A DNA stretch of 10,119 nt, from positions 1 through 10,119 of the forward strand of contig JALLPB010001375.1 in assembly GCA_036939975.1 (NCBI GenBank), in the 5' to 3' direction. Below are positions 9,107 to 10,119 of this stretch, piece after piece. The first letter of the stretch is position 1, and each line of letters begins with the position of its first letter. The position numbers and the translations under genes are program-made. A model generated the notes under the pieces. It was given only the letters and a program-made list of their open reading frames with translations, ran no database searches and was not told the origin of the DNA. Origin of the DNA: Cyclostephanos tholiformis. Lineage: Eukaryota > Bacillariophyta > Thalassiosirophyceae > Thalassiosirales > Thalassiosiraceae.

Positions 9107-9608
9107 CAAGGTCCATGAAGAGTTCAAGCCCACTGCATTGGTTATGGTAATAGATCCCTACCTAGACAACCTTGGGAGATCATGAAATAATTGTTCAACC
9201 AATATTGTCTAAGGCAGCCGGCAGGCAATACTAGACATTGAATTGATTCTATCAGCAAAAATTAATATTATTTCTTATTACTGTGCTGTCCTCCATCCGT
9301 CCATAGTAGATATTGAACTCATGCAGTCTGACCAAATAAGAAAGTATTATTTTTTGCTGAGTTGCATTTGTTCTTCAATTTCCCACATATTGTTGTCATG
9401 CCCCACTGCCTGAACCCTCCATTGTTGTTGTGCCCCCTGCCCCCTCCAACGAAGATTTGTTACGTAACAACCCATCATCATCACAGTTCCCTACCATCTC
9501 AATTGCACATCGTCCACATTACCTCCTCCAGCACTGGTACAAACAACACCCCCGTTTGCATTTTCCCAGTTGTATTACCATGATCGGTACACTCTCCCCT
9601 CCCACCAA
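9107..9608. other. spacer between the hAT-like and histone-like genes
   Basis: The left part is AT-rich and holds the inverted repeat at 9252-9360. The right part (9400-9608) is C-rich and pyrimidine-rich on the plus strand. Two plus frames are open there (9362-9583 and 9430-9681), with Pro-, Ser- and His-rich low-complexity translations that match nothing I know. I do not call a gene. This region should contain the 3' end of the hAT element and the 3' flank of the histone-like gene. Confidence 0.5.
9252..9360. mobile_element. MITE-like inverted repeat, about 109 bp
   Basis: The left arm, 9252-9279, begins TCAGCAAAAATTAATA and ends TTTCTTATT. The right arm, 9335-9360, is close to its reverse complement, differing by one substitution and two or three single-base gaps. 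The arms are 26-28 bp around a 55-bp centre. Size and structure fit a small non-autonomous DNA element or the fused ends of a deleted one. I see no clear target-site duplication immediately outside the arms, so boundaries are provisional. It lies 145 bp past the hAT-like coding end and may be related to that element's 3' end. Confidence 0.5.
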
Positions 9609-10010
9609 TTACTCTCTCTCCCCACTGATAAGGCATGCAAGCTGCATATCCTTAGGCATTCCTGTCATGTGCTTGGTGTGAAGGGCACATGAGTTGGCAT
9701 CCTCAAAAAGCCCAACGAGGTATGCCTCTGCTGCCTCCTGGAGAGCAAGAAGGCAAGTTGACTGCAATTGTATGTCCAACTTGAAATCCATTGCAATCTC
9801 CCTGACAAGGCGCTGGAAGGGGGCCTTGTGGATCAAGAGTGTGGTGGACTTCTGGTACTTGTGGATCTCATGGAGGGCAACAGTACCAGGCTGGTACCAT
9901 TGAGGCTTTTTGACACCGCCCCTCATTGGCAATGCTTTGTGTGCGGCCATAGTTGCAAGATATTTGTGTGGGGCTTTCCCCCCAGTTGATTTCCATGCAG
10001 ATTGTTTTGA
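9609..10010 (-). pseudogene. histone H3-like gene, start lost, arginines heavily substituted
   Basis: Histone H3 packages DNA in the nucleosome. On the minus strand an uninterrupted frame runs from the codon for H3 residue 3 to a natural stop (9609-9611), with no net length change against canonical H3. Clear blocks are [57 protein letters not shown] and GER. The M-A-R codons read His-Ile-Ser, so there is no start ATG in the usual place. The first in-frame ATG (9948-9950) falls at residue 23. Counting canonical numbering, R8W, R17H, R26H, R40W, R42Q, R49H, R52H, R63H, R83Q, R116H and R128C are visible, while R69, R72 and R134 stay. Lysines 4, 9, 14, 18, 27, 36, 56 and 79 are kept; K23 is Met. 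Most Arg changes are single CpG transitions. The C-terminus has Cys110 and MPKD as in plant, animal and protist H3. It is probably a decaying duplicate; a divergent H3 variant with an upstream exon is possible but less likely. Confidence 0.85.
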
Positions 10011-10119
10011 AGAAATATGGCTACGGTAATCAGGTAGATGTAATGGCCATGGCCGGGGAGGTCACTCCATGGAGCCCAACCCCTATTCGGTCAATGGTTA
10101 ATAGATATTAAAGGTCTAG
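10011..10119. other. upstream flank of the histone-like gene
   Basis: This short stretch would hold the promoter or a first exon of the minus-strand H3-like gene. A CGTAG ends on the minus strand just before the Arg/Ser-region codons and could be a splice acceptor, but no upstream exon with an ATG fits within the window. A GGCCATGGCC palindrome is present near 10047-10056. No TATA-like element is convincing. Confidence 0.4.

Noticed and set aside
9281..9305. CCTCCATCCGTCC stretch resembling plant Stowaway/mariner ends
   Set aside because: It is only a short similarity, lies at the centre of the inverted repeat instead of its ends, and has no matching partner.
9362..9681. Two overlapping plus-strand open frames
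   Set aside because: Low-complexity Pro/Ser/His translations with no recognised motif, and the right end overlaps the 3' end of the histone-like gene on the other strand.

Overview
The window looks like nuclear DNA of a eukaryote. It has short GT...AG introns with CTAAC branch-point-like motifs, a histone H3-like reading frame, eukaryotic DNA transposases and long AT-rich spacers. There are no bacterial operons, no Shine-Dalgarno-led genes, and no tRNA or rRNA that I could see. The histone C-terminus has the Cys110 / MPKD-type pattern of plants, animals and many protists, not the usual fungal pattern. From memory, the two transposase lineages resemble families common in diatom and other stramenopile genomes. 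A microalga such as a diatom is therefore my best guess, at low to moderate confidence.

Layout: 1-80 is an 8-bp microsatellite. 81-2178 is AT-rich DNA with no convincing gene, only small hairpins and an 11-bp tandem repeat. 2224-4509 (+) is one long decayed coding region of unknown function with a candidate intron, an acidic run and many stops. 4605-about 5280 (-) is a decayed Tc1/mariner-like DD34E transposase whose 3' end faces the previous gene. 5281-6012 is a spacer with a thrice-repeated TTGAGAGG motif. 6013-9106 (+) is a decayed hAT-like transposase: zinc finger, DUF659-like catalytic region, acidic linker and a C-terminal dimerisation-like region, with two candidate introns and several frameshifts. 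9107-9608 is a spacer holding a MITE-like inverted repeat (9252-9360). 9609-about 10010 (-) is a histone H3-like gene that is open to its stop codon but has lost its start and most of its arginines.

No gene here looks clearly functional. The genes do not form a pathway: this is a transposon graveyard with one histone-derived copy. The commonest lesions fit C-to-T decay at CpG sites: Arg codons become His, Gln, Trp or Cys, and some stops could derive from CGA or CAG. That pattern fits a methylated, silenced repeat region. The points most worth a second look are the strongly altered but open H3 copy, the unidentified long gene at 2224-4509, and the inverted repeat next to the hAT element.
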